This document shows positions 29,201-35,986 of a DNA stretch of 64,000 nt, in pieces. Position numbers and translations under genes: made by a program. How positions within the stretch are numbered: the first letter of the stretch is position 1; every line of letters starts with the position of its first letter. Under the pieces are notes generated by a model that saw only the letters and a list, made by a program, of their open reading frames with translations, ran no database searches and was not told the origin of the DNA. This stretch comes from Streptomyces sp. TRM70350 (GTDB taxonomy: Bacteria > Actinomycetota > Actinomycetes > Streptomycetales > Streptomycetaceae): the NCBI RefSeq assembly GCF_019219825.1, contig NZ_JAHUXH010000008.1, positions 124,001 through 188,000 of the forward strand, written 5' to 3'.

Positions 29201-29385
29201 GTGAGAACCGGATGGCAGCGGCCCTGGAGAAGAAGCAACCCGTTCTGTACTCTGGCGTGCTGGAATACGGAAATGGGCCCGGCAAGATGCCGACCGGCAT
29301 CACGATGACCGCCAGGACGCCGACGGGCCCGCTCTTCACGTCCGTTTATGTGGCGAACAAGTCAGGAACGCAGGTGACCTGTTGA
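20239..29385 (+). CDS. Giant secreted RHS/YD-repeat protein with nuclease-like toxin tip
   Basis: 3048 residues, GTG start. A Sec signal peptide covers ~1-53 (hydrophobic core LTSGSVLLALCATLLPMPAL). Residues ~370-555 resemble a DNRLRE domain and ~778-855 a DUF6531-like entry to the RHS shell. YD repeats of the GRLTxxxDxxGxxTxYxYD type run to ~2560, interrupted at ~1008-1238 by a LamG-like lectin domain (YWRLDEA, WHHVALTGAG). The RHS core lies at ~2585-2665 (LGYQGEYTDPATGQVNMHAR, RYGYAGGSPLVNTDPTG). After a hydrophobic and Gly/Pro-rich linker, the last ~150 residues contain WKYHRTHIIGDRFGGEW, NVFTGYRQMNDPGMKRCENR, resembling DNA/RNA non-specific endonucleases with HRTH replacing the usual RGH. 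The RHS shell normally encapsulates and releases the toxin. The gene overlaps the immunity gene. Confidence 0.88.
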   Translation: MSSRPRHRSFAGLLRHRSGHSARAVALTSGSVLLALCATLLPMPALTPFVQEAQAASWSDSTPPEQQAGTAAGREHEVDTALTDANGDNNADPADLPGGQGALPLYDAGTGFTTVEPELQTTEIQSQTTEGGGHGGYDPELSTELPGERTATTKEFSNPDGTRTTRVYSEPVHFQDASGAWKNVDTSLVPADSTGDRLAPAADDTDLTLALRGDDPVLAELSVDDGRHEVGFGIAGAASAAAEVNGDAARYQDVRPDSDVVLQAVHGAVKETIVLNSPDAPREWTFPLDLGELTPSLDAHGAVVLKDAAGTVQAVIPKGWMEDSSHDPTTGGPALSGGVDYRLTHSSDRWSLTVVLDDAWLSAPERVYPVKVDPSVTDVDTNGDSFVQDSWPDSNFSSDDELKIGSYDAGVNRAISYLRFDNVTSQLKNRYVLNADLGLYNVWSSSCTAQEMLVKQVTGSWSSSTVTWNNRPASSTDVIAGDSFAYGENCGGSKWRVIDLGKKGTDLVEGWVNGSVANHGLSIWADFASSGPWKRFGSNNSVNKPYLAVTHSAYGAQYTVGEQTEPLTGGQGGEVTLTVKNLGDFTWEPLGWNDVRLGARVRNHSIGALMNQVAFTRLNERVTPGDDTVLSARIPSLPPGQYKINFDMQLLRDQRWFSSQDVPVATVTVTSQDIGPRITSVYPHPGGQVGSLTPALFMATESIDRYPAGAAIDSYFQVCEGTSAAPVNCVSSGWQSKRIWNVPAGKLAWGKQYIWRVMARENGLATPLSPFYTFTTAVEQPAITSHLGGQGLDGTGREIDPGIGNYTTTDTDASVATVGPGLTVTRTYNSRDPRSDNAFGSGWSTRYDMRITPDGDGTGNVVATLATGRQVRFGKNPDGSYAPPYGSFSTLTAVTGGGWKLTDKEQTTYVFDASGRLTQVTDYRGRAQTLTYDATTGKLTTATATGGRTLHFTWSGGHVTSVTTDAPKTGTDPLTWTYTYSGDRLTQVCGPEDAPGACTAYGYGDGSHYRTVVRDAGPFSYWRLDEAAGADDAVSDLPLDRKDHYGGYHGVQLGTVGALPGSTDTAATFNGSSAYMDLPDQLLTDSPFLTVEMWFRTTEPGVLATLQNTTVGTQPTQFSPFLNVDANGKLRGQFYTSEYYGTKPIVSSQAVTDGAWHHVALTGAGNTQTLYLDGTAVGSLTGTIVMRDGQSAFVGGGWSSPGWMGVTAGTHYFAGDIDEVAVYTRPLGARTIAEHHAAGTIAQQLTKVTLPSGRVHAEVAYDTVHDRVSSYTDANGGTYQLSDLAVTGTADQPAGDNEPAVAGTTTLTVTVTDPDQRKSSYTYDPLQGNRLISQTDAAGHTGTFDYDTGGYLAATTGPDGTVTRFGNDARGNKISQTTCRDTANSATCHTAHYSYYLNAADPLDPRNDQLTAVRDARSASATDDTYKTSYGYNTYGDRTSTTSPATADFPSGRTESFTFTDGTEAAVGGGTTPAGLLATSTDTRGAVTARQYTAVGDLAKVTDPAGVVTEYTYDALGRETGSKVVSDAHADGVTTTTTYDGESRPLTVTGPVTTNEVTGTDHQARTTYTYDVDGKVLTESVADLLGSDTTRTTRRTYDTHGRLATLTDPEGGQETYTHDVHGRQTSRTLPGRGTFRYAYTALGHLATVTLTGYTGDPNNPSTAEDVVLDSYAYDPAGRLAEHTDAMGRTTRNTYYDDGLKAQEILAGFRDPDGSTRDLVLSDRTYDATGHLVRKTTGNGKVTTAYEVDAAGRTTAEVLDPTGLARRTAYTYDAGGAVIAVTATGAGGTRTEKVSYQRNATGDITRETVENGTDDLVTTYEVDDRGLVVAVTSPRGNATGADPAAHTTDHRYDALGRLVETHQAPVTAQTRQSPAATVRPTVTVGYNTFGEATDVRDPNGHVTRTVYDRLGRATSTTLPDYTSPGATAPLTSKATRTYDAAGNLASETDALGRTTTYGYDQLGNLARVTLPAPEDGAAAPVSTFTHDLLGERLSATGPTGARTEATYDDLGRQITSTVLERRPAQGAFTTTYAYDDAGNLLSTTSPTGLTASGTFNAAGDPLTRTDSAGGVTTYTYGPTGLPASVTTPQGRTTRTVHDLAGRVTEVRDEDRAGTVLRTTSSAHDADGNPVAVTDALGHTVRQTFDALGRLTELAEPVDADASITTTYGYDAAGHRTRLTDGRGNTTWYDFTGRGSLESVVEPSTQAHPDAADRTWTTVYDAAGHPVRELQPGGVTVERTFDALGRITRAAGSGAEAATVPDTFGYDAVGRLTSASAPGGTNTYTYDDRGNLLSSDGPSGTASFSYDEEGRLTARTDAAGRATFGYDGAGRLRTAADPLTQATLTYGYDTASRLTSVAYGGTGATRTLGYDALDRPTSDALKAPGGTTTASVAYGYDKASNLVEKTTTGTAGAGTQTYGYDRAGRLTSWTGADGTVTGYTWDAAGNRTGSGGEAATYDARNRLLTSGDVTYTYSARGTRTGSGDASGSHAYAFDALGRMVSADGTAYGYDALGRLVRQGDDTLTYADESNNPVATAAGLIVRDPSGEALSSANPDGTNPTALLSDLHGDVIGAFTAATGTVSGSTGYSPFGKPTATSGSTGPLGYQGEYTDPATGQVNMHARWYDPTTGGFSSRDSWNLEPVPSIRANRYGYAGGSPLVNTDPTGHCFWDACVLEVTGAVIVAVAVGAAAQAAIDNSSSWNWDWDWSWGGSSSSSSSSGGYSSGWGNSLSQSGKSAAAALAAYAAALSASAADTNVSSGCRGGCRGRGGDGSPNKGSGPGGGNNPWYPRVDPPRGGPNGPWKPPPPPPWPLLIKQALSDTAPRAASEAETDTEHQRFVDDAFTKAQKDLKFDLAELRGYFKAFPNQVPGENATALPSPAPSPSGTGGGGDDTDDNPCDRPRSQRFRYGPTVGGAPTGASALICPQDLKKNNRTPRPRDFPDPPHWKSERDGKAWKYHRTHIIGDRFGGEWVAGNVFTGYRQMNDPGMKRCENRMAAALEKKQPVLYSGVLEYGNGPGKMPTGITMTARTPTGPLFTSVYVANKSGTQVTC

Positions 29386-29912
29386 CACTGCGAGACCTTG
29401 AAGCGGCCCTGCCCGCGCTTCGTGAGTTCCGGTTGCCGGTGCCGCGAGGGATCGACTGGTCGCGGATCGAGCGAGAACTGGGATTGCGCCCGCCGGCGGA
29501 TTTCATGGAACTCTCCGAGCACTACTCCCTGCTCGTGCTCGATGAATTCCTCTCGGTGCACATCCCCGACCCGGGGACGGAAGAGGAATTCATCTCGGTC
29601 GCCGGAGAATTCCTGTCCGACCTCGACAGCCTCCGTGCGGCCGGCATGTCGCACGGCTACGTCCCGCACCCCGCCGACGGCGGCCTCTTCCCCTGGGCGG
29701 ACTCCGTCGAGGGCGACACCTGGTACTGGAAGACCGGTGGCCCGGACCCGGACACCTGGCCCGTCGTCGTCAGCGGTCACAATGACGACTGGTTCGAGGT
29801 CGACGCGGGCCTGACGGCGTATCTGGCGGGCCTGGTGCGCGGCACGATCCCCCCGGACGGCCTCCCGCCGGACTTCCCCGGCCGAACCCCCACCGTGGAG
29901 GCACAGCTGTGA
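29382..29912 (+). CDS. SUKH/SMI1-like immunity protein
   Basis: 176 residues. The start is a TTG whose TGA overlaps the toxin stop (TTGA), so translation is coupled. It has the SMI1/KNR4 (SUKH) layout: DWSRIERELGLRPPADFMEL, an acidic middle (DEFLSVHIPDPGTEEEF) and WYWKTGGPDPDTWPVVVSGH near the end. SUKH proteins are widespread immunity proteins that bind and neutralise nuclease toxins. Directly after a nuclease-like RHS tip, it is the cognate immunity candidate. The rare TTG start would keep its level low unless coupled. Confidence 0.8.
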   Translation: MTLRDLEAALPALREFRLPVPRGIDWSRIERELGLRPPADFMELSEHYSLLVLDEFLSVHIPDPGTEEEFISVAGEFLSDLDSLRAAGMSHGYVPHPADGGLFPWADSVEGDTWYWKTGGPDPDTWPVVVSGHNDDWFEVDAGLTAYLAGLVRGTIPPDGLPPDFPGRTPTVEAQL

Positions 29913-29942
29913 GACCCTCCGATCACCGATGAGAGCGAGCCC

Positions 29943-31178
29943 GTGAGTACTGCCCCGCCCCCCGAGCACCCGGACGACGCGTCCGGCGGATCATCCTCCT
30001 CCTCTTCCTCCTCCATCCGACGAGCAGCTGGAGTCGTTCCTGCGCGAGGCCGCCGAAGGCGGCGGCGCGCCGGCGCCCAAGGAGCCGTCGGCGCGGGCGC
30101 GGATGGTGGCTCGGCGGTTGCGGGAGTAGGACGAGGCGGCGCGGCGTGCGCCGGGCGGGGGGCGCCGGCGGTGGTCGCGCCGCAAGCGGGAGACGCCGCC
30201 GGGCACGCCGCCCGGTTGGCGCACCGGCCCGGCGTGGCAGGAGATGAACGGCACCCGCAGCCGCCGCCGCAAGGCCGGCGCGGTCCTCGGCGTGACCCTG
30301 GCCGTGGCGCTCGCCGTGGTCGCCGTACGCCCCTCGCTGGTGCTGGACCGGATACCCGGGCGGGAAGCCGAAGCAGCCGCATCCCGACGCCGCTGCCCGC
30401 CGAGACGGCGCTGCCCACCAGCGCCCCCGGCCAGGTCGACGCCGCACTGCCCACCCGCGAGCATCCGTTCCGCGGCTCGCCCGCCGAGCGTTGGGCCGAC
30501 GGCGCCGATGCCATCGAGTTGCCGGAGGCGAAGGCCGTCGCCGGGCTGACCGAGGCGGACGTGGAGCTGGCGCTGCGGAACACCAAGGAGTTCCTGGTGG
30601 CCAGCAACCTGGACCCGGCCGTGCTGCGCGGCGAGCAGCCCGAACGGGCACTGGACCTGCTGGAGCCCAAGCAGTCGGCCCTGCTGTCCGAGCTGCGCCG
30701 GGCGCTGCGCGAGCCGACCCGGAAGAACGATCCCCTCAGGCTCTTCACCCGCTTCGACCCGGACGAGGTGCGCCTGGCCGGTGACGTGATCAAGGTGCGC
30801 GGCCACATGACCTTCGCCGCCTCGCGGCCGGGCGAGCTGAAGGTGCACGCGGACTACACGTTCGTCTACCCGCTGGTCCGCGCGCACGGGGACGGGGACC
30901 AGGTGGCCCGCACGATCGTCCGCCGCGACCTGACGCTGACGATGGCCGACCCGGGCCGGTGGGCGGCCACCAAGGGCAAACTCCTGCCCGAGAGCTACAC
31001 GGCCGACTACGCCAACTCCGACTGCGACGCCCACGACGGCTACCTGCACCCGGCCTTCCCGGACGAACTCCAGGGGCCCGCGCCGACCGGCCCCGCCGAG
31101 GACCCCTACGACCGGAGCCGTCCGTTGACCGACGGTGAACGTGACGTGGAGGTCTGCGGGGTGGCCATGCGCACCTGA
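29943..31178 (+). pseudogene. Frame-scrambled membrane-anchored protein gene
   Basis: The frame from GTG 29943 to TGA 31178 is open (411 codons), but only its start and the part after ~30390 look coding. Between ~30020 and ~30385 protein-like sequence lies in the +1 frame: DEQLESFLREAAEGG, then GWRTGPAWQEMNGTRSRRRK and a transmembrane segment (AVLGVTLAVALAVVAV). That frame has an in-frame TAG at 30127-30129. The first shift falls in a TCC/TCT run encoding poly-Ser (~29988-30018). The rest (ELPEAKAVAGLTEADVELAL, YTFVYPLVRAHGDGDQVART) is an intact extracytoplasmic domain. The ancestral gene probably encoded a single-pass membrane protein of unknown function. Pseudogene or assembly error. Confidence 0.65.
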
Positions 31179-31331
31179 CCGGGCTGGCCTGGCCGGGGCA
31201 GCACGCACGGCGACGGCCCGCGCGTGACGAGCACGCCGTGTGCCTGACGAGTCCGGGGCGTGGCAGGAATTCAATGTGAGGCGTCGGTCCTGCCACTGTC
31301 GCGGGCAGCGGCGCGCGGCGAGGCTGAGTGC

Positions 31332-31565
31332 ATGAACAGCACCTTCGACACGGCCGTCCAGGTCGTCATCGCTCTCGCCGTGCTCACTGTCGCGGTGGTC
31401 CCCGCGGTCGCCGGTGCCTTCCGGGACCGCCGTATCGACGTCCAGTTGAGGGACGCGGCGGAAGGCCGGGACCGGCGCACCGGCGTCCTCGTCGTCTTCG
31501 ACCTCGCCTACGGGCCGCACGAGGAGCGGGTGTTCCGCGCCCACGCGAGTCGTGAGCACGCCTGA
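31332..31565 (+). CDS. Small membrane protein
   Basis: 77 residues from ATG 31332 (an upstream in-frame GTG is possible). One N-terminal membrane segment (VQVVIALAVLTVAVVPAVAG) is followed by a basic/acidic cytoplasmic tail (AFRDRRIDVQLRDAAEGRDR, VLVVFDLAYGPHEERVFRAH). No family recognised. It ends 17 nt before a bidirectional terminator. Confidence 0.45.
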   Translation: MNSTFDTAVQVVIALAVLTVAVVPAVAGAFRDRRIDVQLRDAAEGRDRRTGVLVVFDLAYGPHEERVFRAHASREHA

Positions 31566-31581
31566 ACCCCGGGGACGGCAT

Positions 31582-31623
31582 GGCCGGGCCCGGGTGCCGG
31601 TCGGCGCACACCCGGGCCCGGCC
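31582..31623. terminator. Bidirectional terminator
   Basis: The arms GGCCGGGCCCGGGTG and CACCCGGGCCCGGCC are perfectly complementary (15 bp) around a 12-nt loop. It lies between two convergent genes, the small membrane protein and the protease. Confidence 0.85.
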
Positions 31624-31650
31624 CCACACCCCCGTCGGGTGGTCAGTGGG

Positions 31651-33045
31651 TCACAAGCGCTGCCACAGCGCCGGGACGTTCGGCGGCTCCCAGCCGACCT
31701 GGGCCTGGTGGCCCTGGAGGCAGCGGTAGGTGGCGCCGCCGTAGGTGACGGTGTCGCCCGCCTGGTAGACGGTGCCGGGCGCCCAGGTGCCGCCCGGGTC
31801 ACCGGGGTCGCCCGGGTCGCCGGGGTCCGTGGTCGTCCTCAGGGCGAGGCCGTAGTTCTGGAGCAGCGGGTTGATCGGCTGGTAGAACGTCGTACCGCCG
31901 CTGCGGCAGTTGCCCGAGCCGCCCGACGTCACGCCCTGCGCCTGGCTGCCGGAGATGTACGAGCCGCCGGAGTCGCCGGGCTCGGCGCACACCGTGGTGC
32001 GGGTGACGCCGGTGATGGTGCCCTCGGGGTAGGTGACGCTGGTGTTGTGCTGCTGGATGGTGCCGCAGTGCCAGCCGGTGGTCGAGCCGGAGCGGCACAC
32101 GGACGCGCCGACGGGCGCCTGGGCGGACCCGGTGACCTGGACGTTCTTGCCGCCGGCGCCCCGGACGTACGGCGTCGCCGTCCACTGGGAGTTGGTCGCC
32201 ACCCACGCCATGTCGCGGCCCGGGAAGATCGAGCCCTGGAAGGTGCCCTGCGCGACGCGGTTGTAGCCGCTGGTGCTCGCCCCGGTCCGGCCGCAGTGCC
32301 CGGCCGTGGCGTAGCCCTCCTGGCCGCCCCGGGTGACCGGGAAGCCGATCGAGCAGCGCCCGCTGTTGTTGATGTAGTACGCCTCGCCGCCGCGCAGGTC
32401 GTACAGCGCGCGGGGCCTCTCGGCGGTCCTCTCCACCCGGGCGAGGGAGGCGTCGACACCGGCCGCGTCCAGCAGGGCGCGGGCGGCGGACGGGCGTACC
32501 GCCTGCACCACGACGCGGTTCGTGGTGACGTCGACGTACCAGACCGGCGCGTCGGTGGTGTCCTCGTGCGCCGCCGCCCGGTCCAGGCGGGCCTTGGCGG
32601 CGTCCAGGTCGGCGAGGGAGTGGCGGACGATCGTGGCCTTCGCGCCCTGCGCCTCGATCGCGCGTACGTCCGTGGCGTCCGTGGTCGCAACGGTGAGGGT
32701 GCCGGAGTCGGCGCCGCGCACCCAGGCGCCCGCGAAGTCGCCGCCGAGCGCGGCCCGCAGGCGGCCCGCGGTGGCCCCGGCCTCCGCCTCGTTGGCCAGG
32801 CGCCGCTCCGCCTGCCGCCGGTCCAGGCCGAGGTCGCGCTCCATGGCGCGGAGCAGGGCGGGGGGAGCGGTGTCGGTGCGGAGGGTCTCGGCGGCCGAGG
32901 GGACGGTGGGGGCCGTGGGGGAGGCGGGTACGTCGGTGGCGGCCGCCCGCGCGCTCGTGGCGCCGCTGAGCCCGGCCACGAGCAGGGCGGCCGTCGCCGC
33001 CACGGCGGCACCCGCGGCTCTGGCTCGGGTGTGTCGCTGGGGCAT
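31651..33045 (-). CDS. Streptogrisin C-like secreted serine protease with chitin-binding domain
   Basis: 464 residues from ATG 33045. Signal peptide ~1-34 (AAGAAVAATAALLVAGLSGA, then SARA). An alpha-lytic-type propeptide runs to ~205 (ERRLANEAEAGATAGRLRAA). The mature S1E protease starts near AYYINNSGRCSIGFPV, with catalytic His in ATAGHCG, Asp in PGRDMAWV and Ser in EPGDSGGS. A DPG-repeat linker (~406-419) joins a C-terminal CBM5/12 chitin-binding module (WAPGTVYQAGDTVTYGGATY, WEPP). This is the architecture of streptogrisin C (457-residue precursor), an extracellular protease that may dock on chitin. A LysR-type regulator lies upstream on the same strand. Confidence 0.93.
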   Translation of the reverse strand: MPQRHTRARAAGAAVAATAALLVAGLSGATSARAAATDVPASPTAPTVPSAAETLRTDTAPPALLRAMERDLGLDRRQAERRLANEAEAGATAGRLRAALGGDFAGAWVRGADSGTLTVATTDATDVRAIEAQGAKATIVRHSLADLDAAKARLDRAAAHEDTTDAPVWYVDVTTNRVVVQAVRPSAARALLDAAGVDASLARVERTAERPRALYDLRGGEAYYINNSGRCSIGFPVTRGGQEGYATAGHCGRTGASTSGYNRVAQGTFQGSIFPGRDMAWVATNSQWTATPYVRGAGGKNVQVTGSAQAPVGASVCRSGSTTGWHCGTIQQHNTSVTYPEGTITGVTRTTVCAEPGDSGGSYISGSQAQGVTSGGSGNCRSGGTTFYQPINPLLQNYGLALRTTTDPGDPGDPGDPGGTWAPGTVYQAGDTVTYGGATYRCLQGHQAQVGWEPPNVPALWQRL

Positions 33046-33195
33046 GGGGATCTCCTCGGTCTCGGTCTCGCTCGGTGGGGAGTGCCGAAACCGTAGGGAG
33101 GGACAACAGGCGTACATAAGACGTCGGTTGACCCTCTCCCCGGCGTTATGGAAGGCGGTGTGGAGGGCGGTGTGGAAGACGTTGTGGCACACGCG

Positions 33196-34170
33196 TCAGG
33201 GCACGCGCCGCGACGCCAGCCACTCGGTGTAGCTCTCGCTGCGCGCCGCCACGCCCGCGTGCGCCCTGCGGGCCTGCGCGAGAACGGTGGCGGCGGTGGC
33301 GGCGTTGTCTGCGTCATCCCTGTTATCCGTGTACTGCGCCACCGCATGCCGGCCGAGCAGGTGCCGCCAGGTCAGCGGCGTGCCGCGCAGCGGTCGGGTG
33401 ACGATCCCCGGCGTGGTCGGGAACGTCGCCCGGCACAACCCCACCGCCCGTCCCACCTGCACCAGATGGACGAGGGACGAGGTGTCCGTCTCGTACATCC
33501 GGCGCGGTGCGAACCCGGCACGCGCGCAGGAGGCCGTGAAGCAGTCCCCGAAACACCCGTCGCCGGGCACGCACGCCCACTCCTCGTCGGCCAGTTCGGT
33601 CAGCGCGACCTCGTGCGCGGCGGCGACGGCATGCCCCTCGGGGACCATGACGAACACCGGGTCCACGGCGACTTCCTGCCAGAGCAGTTCCTCGGCGCCG
33701 GGCGGGGCCGCCGACCCGCAGGTCCCGGCGAGCGCGAAGTCCAGCCGCCCCTCGGTGAGCAGTTCGGCCAACTGCCGCTCGGACCAGGAGGTACAGGTCG
33801 TCACGCGGGTGTCGGGCACCACGTCCGCCAGCCGGTCCACCAGCGCGCCGAGCAGCGGACCGTGGGTGCCGCCCAGCCGTAAGCAGGCCGTGGGGCGCGG
33901 GGAGCGGGCGAACCGCGCCGCCTCCTGCTGCAGTCCGGTCACCGCGGGCAGCACGACACGGGCGCGCTCCAGTACCAGCTCGCCGAGCGCCGTGGCCCGC
34001 ACTCCATGCCGACCACGCTCGAACAACTCACCCCCCAGGGCCCGTTCGATGCGCTTGAGCTGTGCGCTCAACGCAGGCTGTGCAAGCCCGAGCGCCGTCG
34101 CCGCCCTGGTGAGACTCCCGGCGTCGGCAATGGCCCGGACCGTCTTGAGATGCCGCAACTCCAGCTCCAT
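33196..34170 (-). CDS. LysR-family transcriptional regulator
   Basis: 324 residues. Winged HTH at ~1-60 (LRHLKTVRAIADAGSLTRAA and LAQPALSAQLKRIERALGG), then a periplasmic-binding-like effector domain at ~95-300, including VDPVFVMVPEGHAV and the two-Cys motif GDGCFGDCFTASC. The effector is unknown. LysR proteins usually control adjacent or divergent genes; the protease gene lies 150 nt downstream on the same strand and is a possible target. Confidence 0.9.
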   Translation of the reverse strand: MELELRHLKTVRAIADAGSLTRAATALGLAQPALSAQLKRIERALGGELFERGRHGVRATALGELVLERARVVLPAVTGLQQEAARFARSPRPTACLRLGGTHGPLLGALVDRLADVVPDTRVTTCTSWSERQLAELLTEGRLDFALAGTCGSAAPPGAEELLWQEVAVDPVFVMVPEGHAVAAAHEVALTELADEEWACVPGDGCFGDCFTASCARAGFAPRRMYETDTSSLVHLVQVGRAVGLCRATFPTTPGIVTRPLRGTPLTWRHLLGRHAVAQYTDNRDDADNAATAATVLAQARRAHAGVAARSESYTEWLASRRVP

Positions 34171-34249
34171 GAGCCGAGCTTGCGGCGGGGGAGGGGCGGG
34201 AGCAAGGGGTTGGTACAGACCAGTTGGGGCCGACCGTGCGCCCGCAGGG

Positions 34250-35977
34250 TCAGATGCGGTGGACCGTGTGCAGCGTGGTGGCGTAGAGGCCCGTGCCGTC
34301 CAGAAGTGACGCGCCGCCCAGGTCGGACATGGTCGGGCCGTTGACCGTCTTGCGGCTGGAGAGGAAGCGGCGTCTGCCTGTTGTGTCCTTGCCGAGGTAG
34401 ATGCCGACGTGGTCCACCGTGACCGTCGCGTTGTCGTCGCCCGAGTCGGCGTTGAAGAGGACCAGGTCGCCGGGCTGGAGCAGGGGTGCGGCGGGCGGGT
34501 TCGTGCCGTCGGTGCGGGCGATGCGTACGCCGGGGGCGTACTCGGCCATGTCGCGGGACTTGCGGGGTATCCGCGTGCCGGAGGTGTCCTGGCCCGCGGC
34601 CATCGGTACGCCCATGTGGTAGCCGTACACCATCCGCGTGTAGCCCGAGCAGTCCAGGTTGCCGACCTGCTTGCTGGACGGGCCCGTGTAGGCGCCGTCG
34701 GGGAAGGTCCAGCCGAGGTTCATGTACTCGTGGAAGTCGGCGCCCTCGTAGCGGTAGCCCTGCGGGTCCAGGTAGCCGTACCCGGACTCGCCCAGGACCT
34801 GCTTGTCCTCGGCCGGTCCGGAACCGGCGACGACGGCGGGCGCACCGGCGAGGAACATCGCCGCGTGGGCGAGGACGTCCGGCGCGGTGGAGCCGGACCA
34901 GCCGCGCACGATCCCTTCGAGCTCCGGGGTCCAGGTGCCGTCGAAGGGCTCCGGCAGTACGCGCACCCAGTCGCCGTGGGTGACGGTGGGCGGCGTCGCC
35001 CAGTTCGCGGCGCTCACCTCGAAGTGACTGACGAGCAGTCTGACCGGCAGGTTGGTGCAGCCGTCGTTGGCGAGCGCGCGCAGGCCGACGCGTCCCTTGC
35101 CGAAGGCGGTGTCGGTGACGTCGACGGCCCAGGCGGACGGTTCCGTGGTGGCCGAGCGCCAGGCCTTGACCCGGATACGGGTGCCCTCGCGGCGGACCCG
35201 GATCGTCCAGTCGGTGCCCGCCGGCACGTCGGTGGCGAGGGTGGTGGCGGACGTCAGCTGGGTGACCGCGTCGGCGACCTCCTTCTCCACCCGCAGCTGG
35301 ACGTCGCCGCCGGTGGTGAAGGACAGCCGGGCCCGGTAGTTGTTGTGGGTGTCCTGGTAGCCGAAGGACAGCGCGTAGGAGCAGGCCTGCCCGGTGGGCA
35401 CCTTGTCGAACCGGGCCACGGACCGGACGTCCACGTCCGTGATCTCCCCGTCCCGGACGCTGGCGTGGCGGCTGGCGTAGTCGGTGGTGAGGGCGATGAC
35501 GCCGGTGCCGGGCGCTACCGAGTAGTCCGTGTCGGCGGGCCCGAGGGTGGACCAGCTTCCGCCGCCGGGGGAGCTGCCCCAGGTGTCCGCCAGCGTGCGC
35601 TGGAAGTCGTCGGCGAAGGGCTTCTTGTTCTCCGTGAAGGTCCGCTCCGGGCCGGGCAGTACGACGGTCCGGGCCCCGTGGGTCAGCAGGGCGACGCGGC
35701 GGCCGCCCGAGGTGACCTCGGTGCGGGCCGGGGTGCCCGGCAGCACGGTCGCGGTGAGCGGTGTGCTCAGGGTCACCTGCGTGAAGTAGGAGGCGTTCAG
35801 CGGCGGCAGCGTCACCGAGGAGCGGGCCGAGGTGAGACCGGCGGAAGCGGCGAACGGCTCGACGGCGTGCACCGACCCGGCGGCGCGCGCCGGAGCGGCG
35901 GCCAGGCCACTGAAGGGGACGGAGGCGGCGGAGGCCGCGAAGACGGCGAGCAGGCTGCGCCGGGAGGTGATCGACAT
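34250..35977 (-). CDS. Secreted NlpC/P60-family hydrolase with jelly-roll-like domain
   Basis: 575 residues from ATG 35977 (an ATG three codons earlier is possible). A Tat-like signal (SRRSLLAVFAASAASVPFSG) ends near AARAAG. Residues ~110-320 form a beta-rich, carbohydrate-binding-like domain (FADDFQRTLADTWGSSPGGG, GRVGLRALANDGCTNLPVRL). The C-terminal ~190 residues are NlpC/P60: catalytic Cys in LDCSGYTRMVYGYH, followed by LLQPGDLVLFNAD and the His in DHVGIYLG. These enzymes cleave stem peptides of peptidoglycan or related amide bonds. Three residues after each motif match active members. Isolated gene; upstream lies the G-rich repetitive stretch. Confidence 0.85.
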   Translation of the reverse strand: MSITSRRSLLAVFAASAASVPFSGLAAAPARAAGSVHAVEPFAASAGLTSARSSVTLPPLNASYFTQVTLSTPLTATVLPGTPARTEVTSGGRRVALLTHGARTVVLPGPERTFTENKKPFADDFQRTLADTWGSSPGGGSWSTLGPADTDYSVAPGTGVIALTTDYASRHASVRDGEITDVDVRSVARFDKVPTGQACSYALSFGYQDTHNNYRARLSFTTGGDVQLRVEKEVADAVTQLTSATTLATDVPAGTDWTIRVRREGTRIRVKAWRSATTEPSAWAVDVTDTAFGKGRVGLRALANDGCTNLPVRLLVSHFEVSAANWATPPTVTHGDWVRVLPEPFDGTWTPELEGIVRGWSGSTAPDVLAHAAMFLAGAPAVVAGSGPAEDKQVLGESGYGYLDPQGYRYEGADFHEYMNLGWTFPDGAYTGPSSKQVGNLDCSGYTRMVYGYHMGVPMAAGQDTSGTRIPRKSRDMAEYAPGVRIARTDGTNPPAAPLLQPGDLVLFNADSGDDNATVTVDHVGIYLGKDTTGRRRFLSSRKTVNGPTMSDLGGASLLDGTGLYATTLHTVHRI

Positions 35978-35986
35978 GCCGACCAT

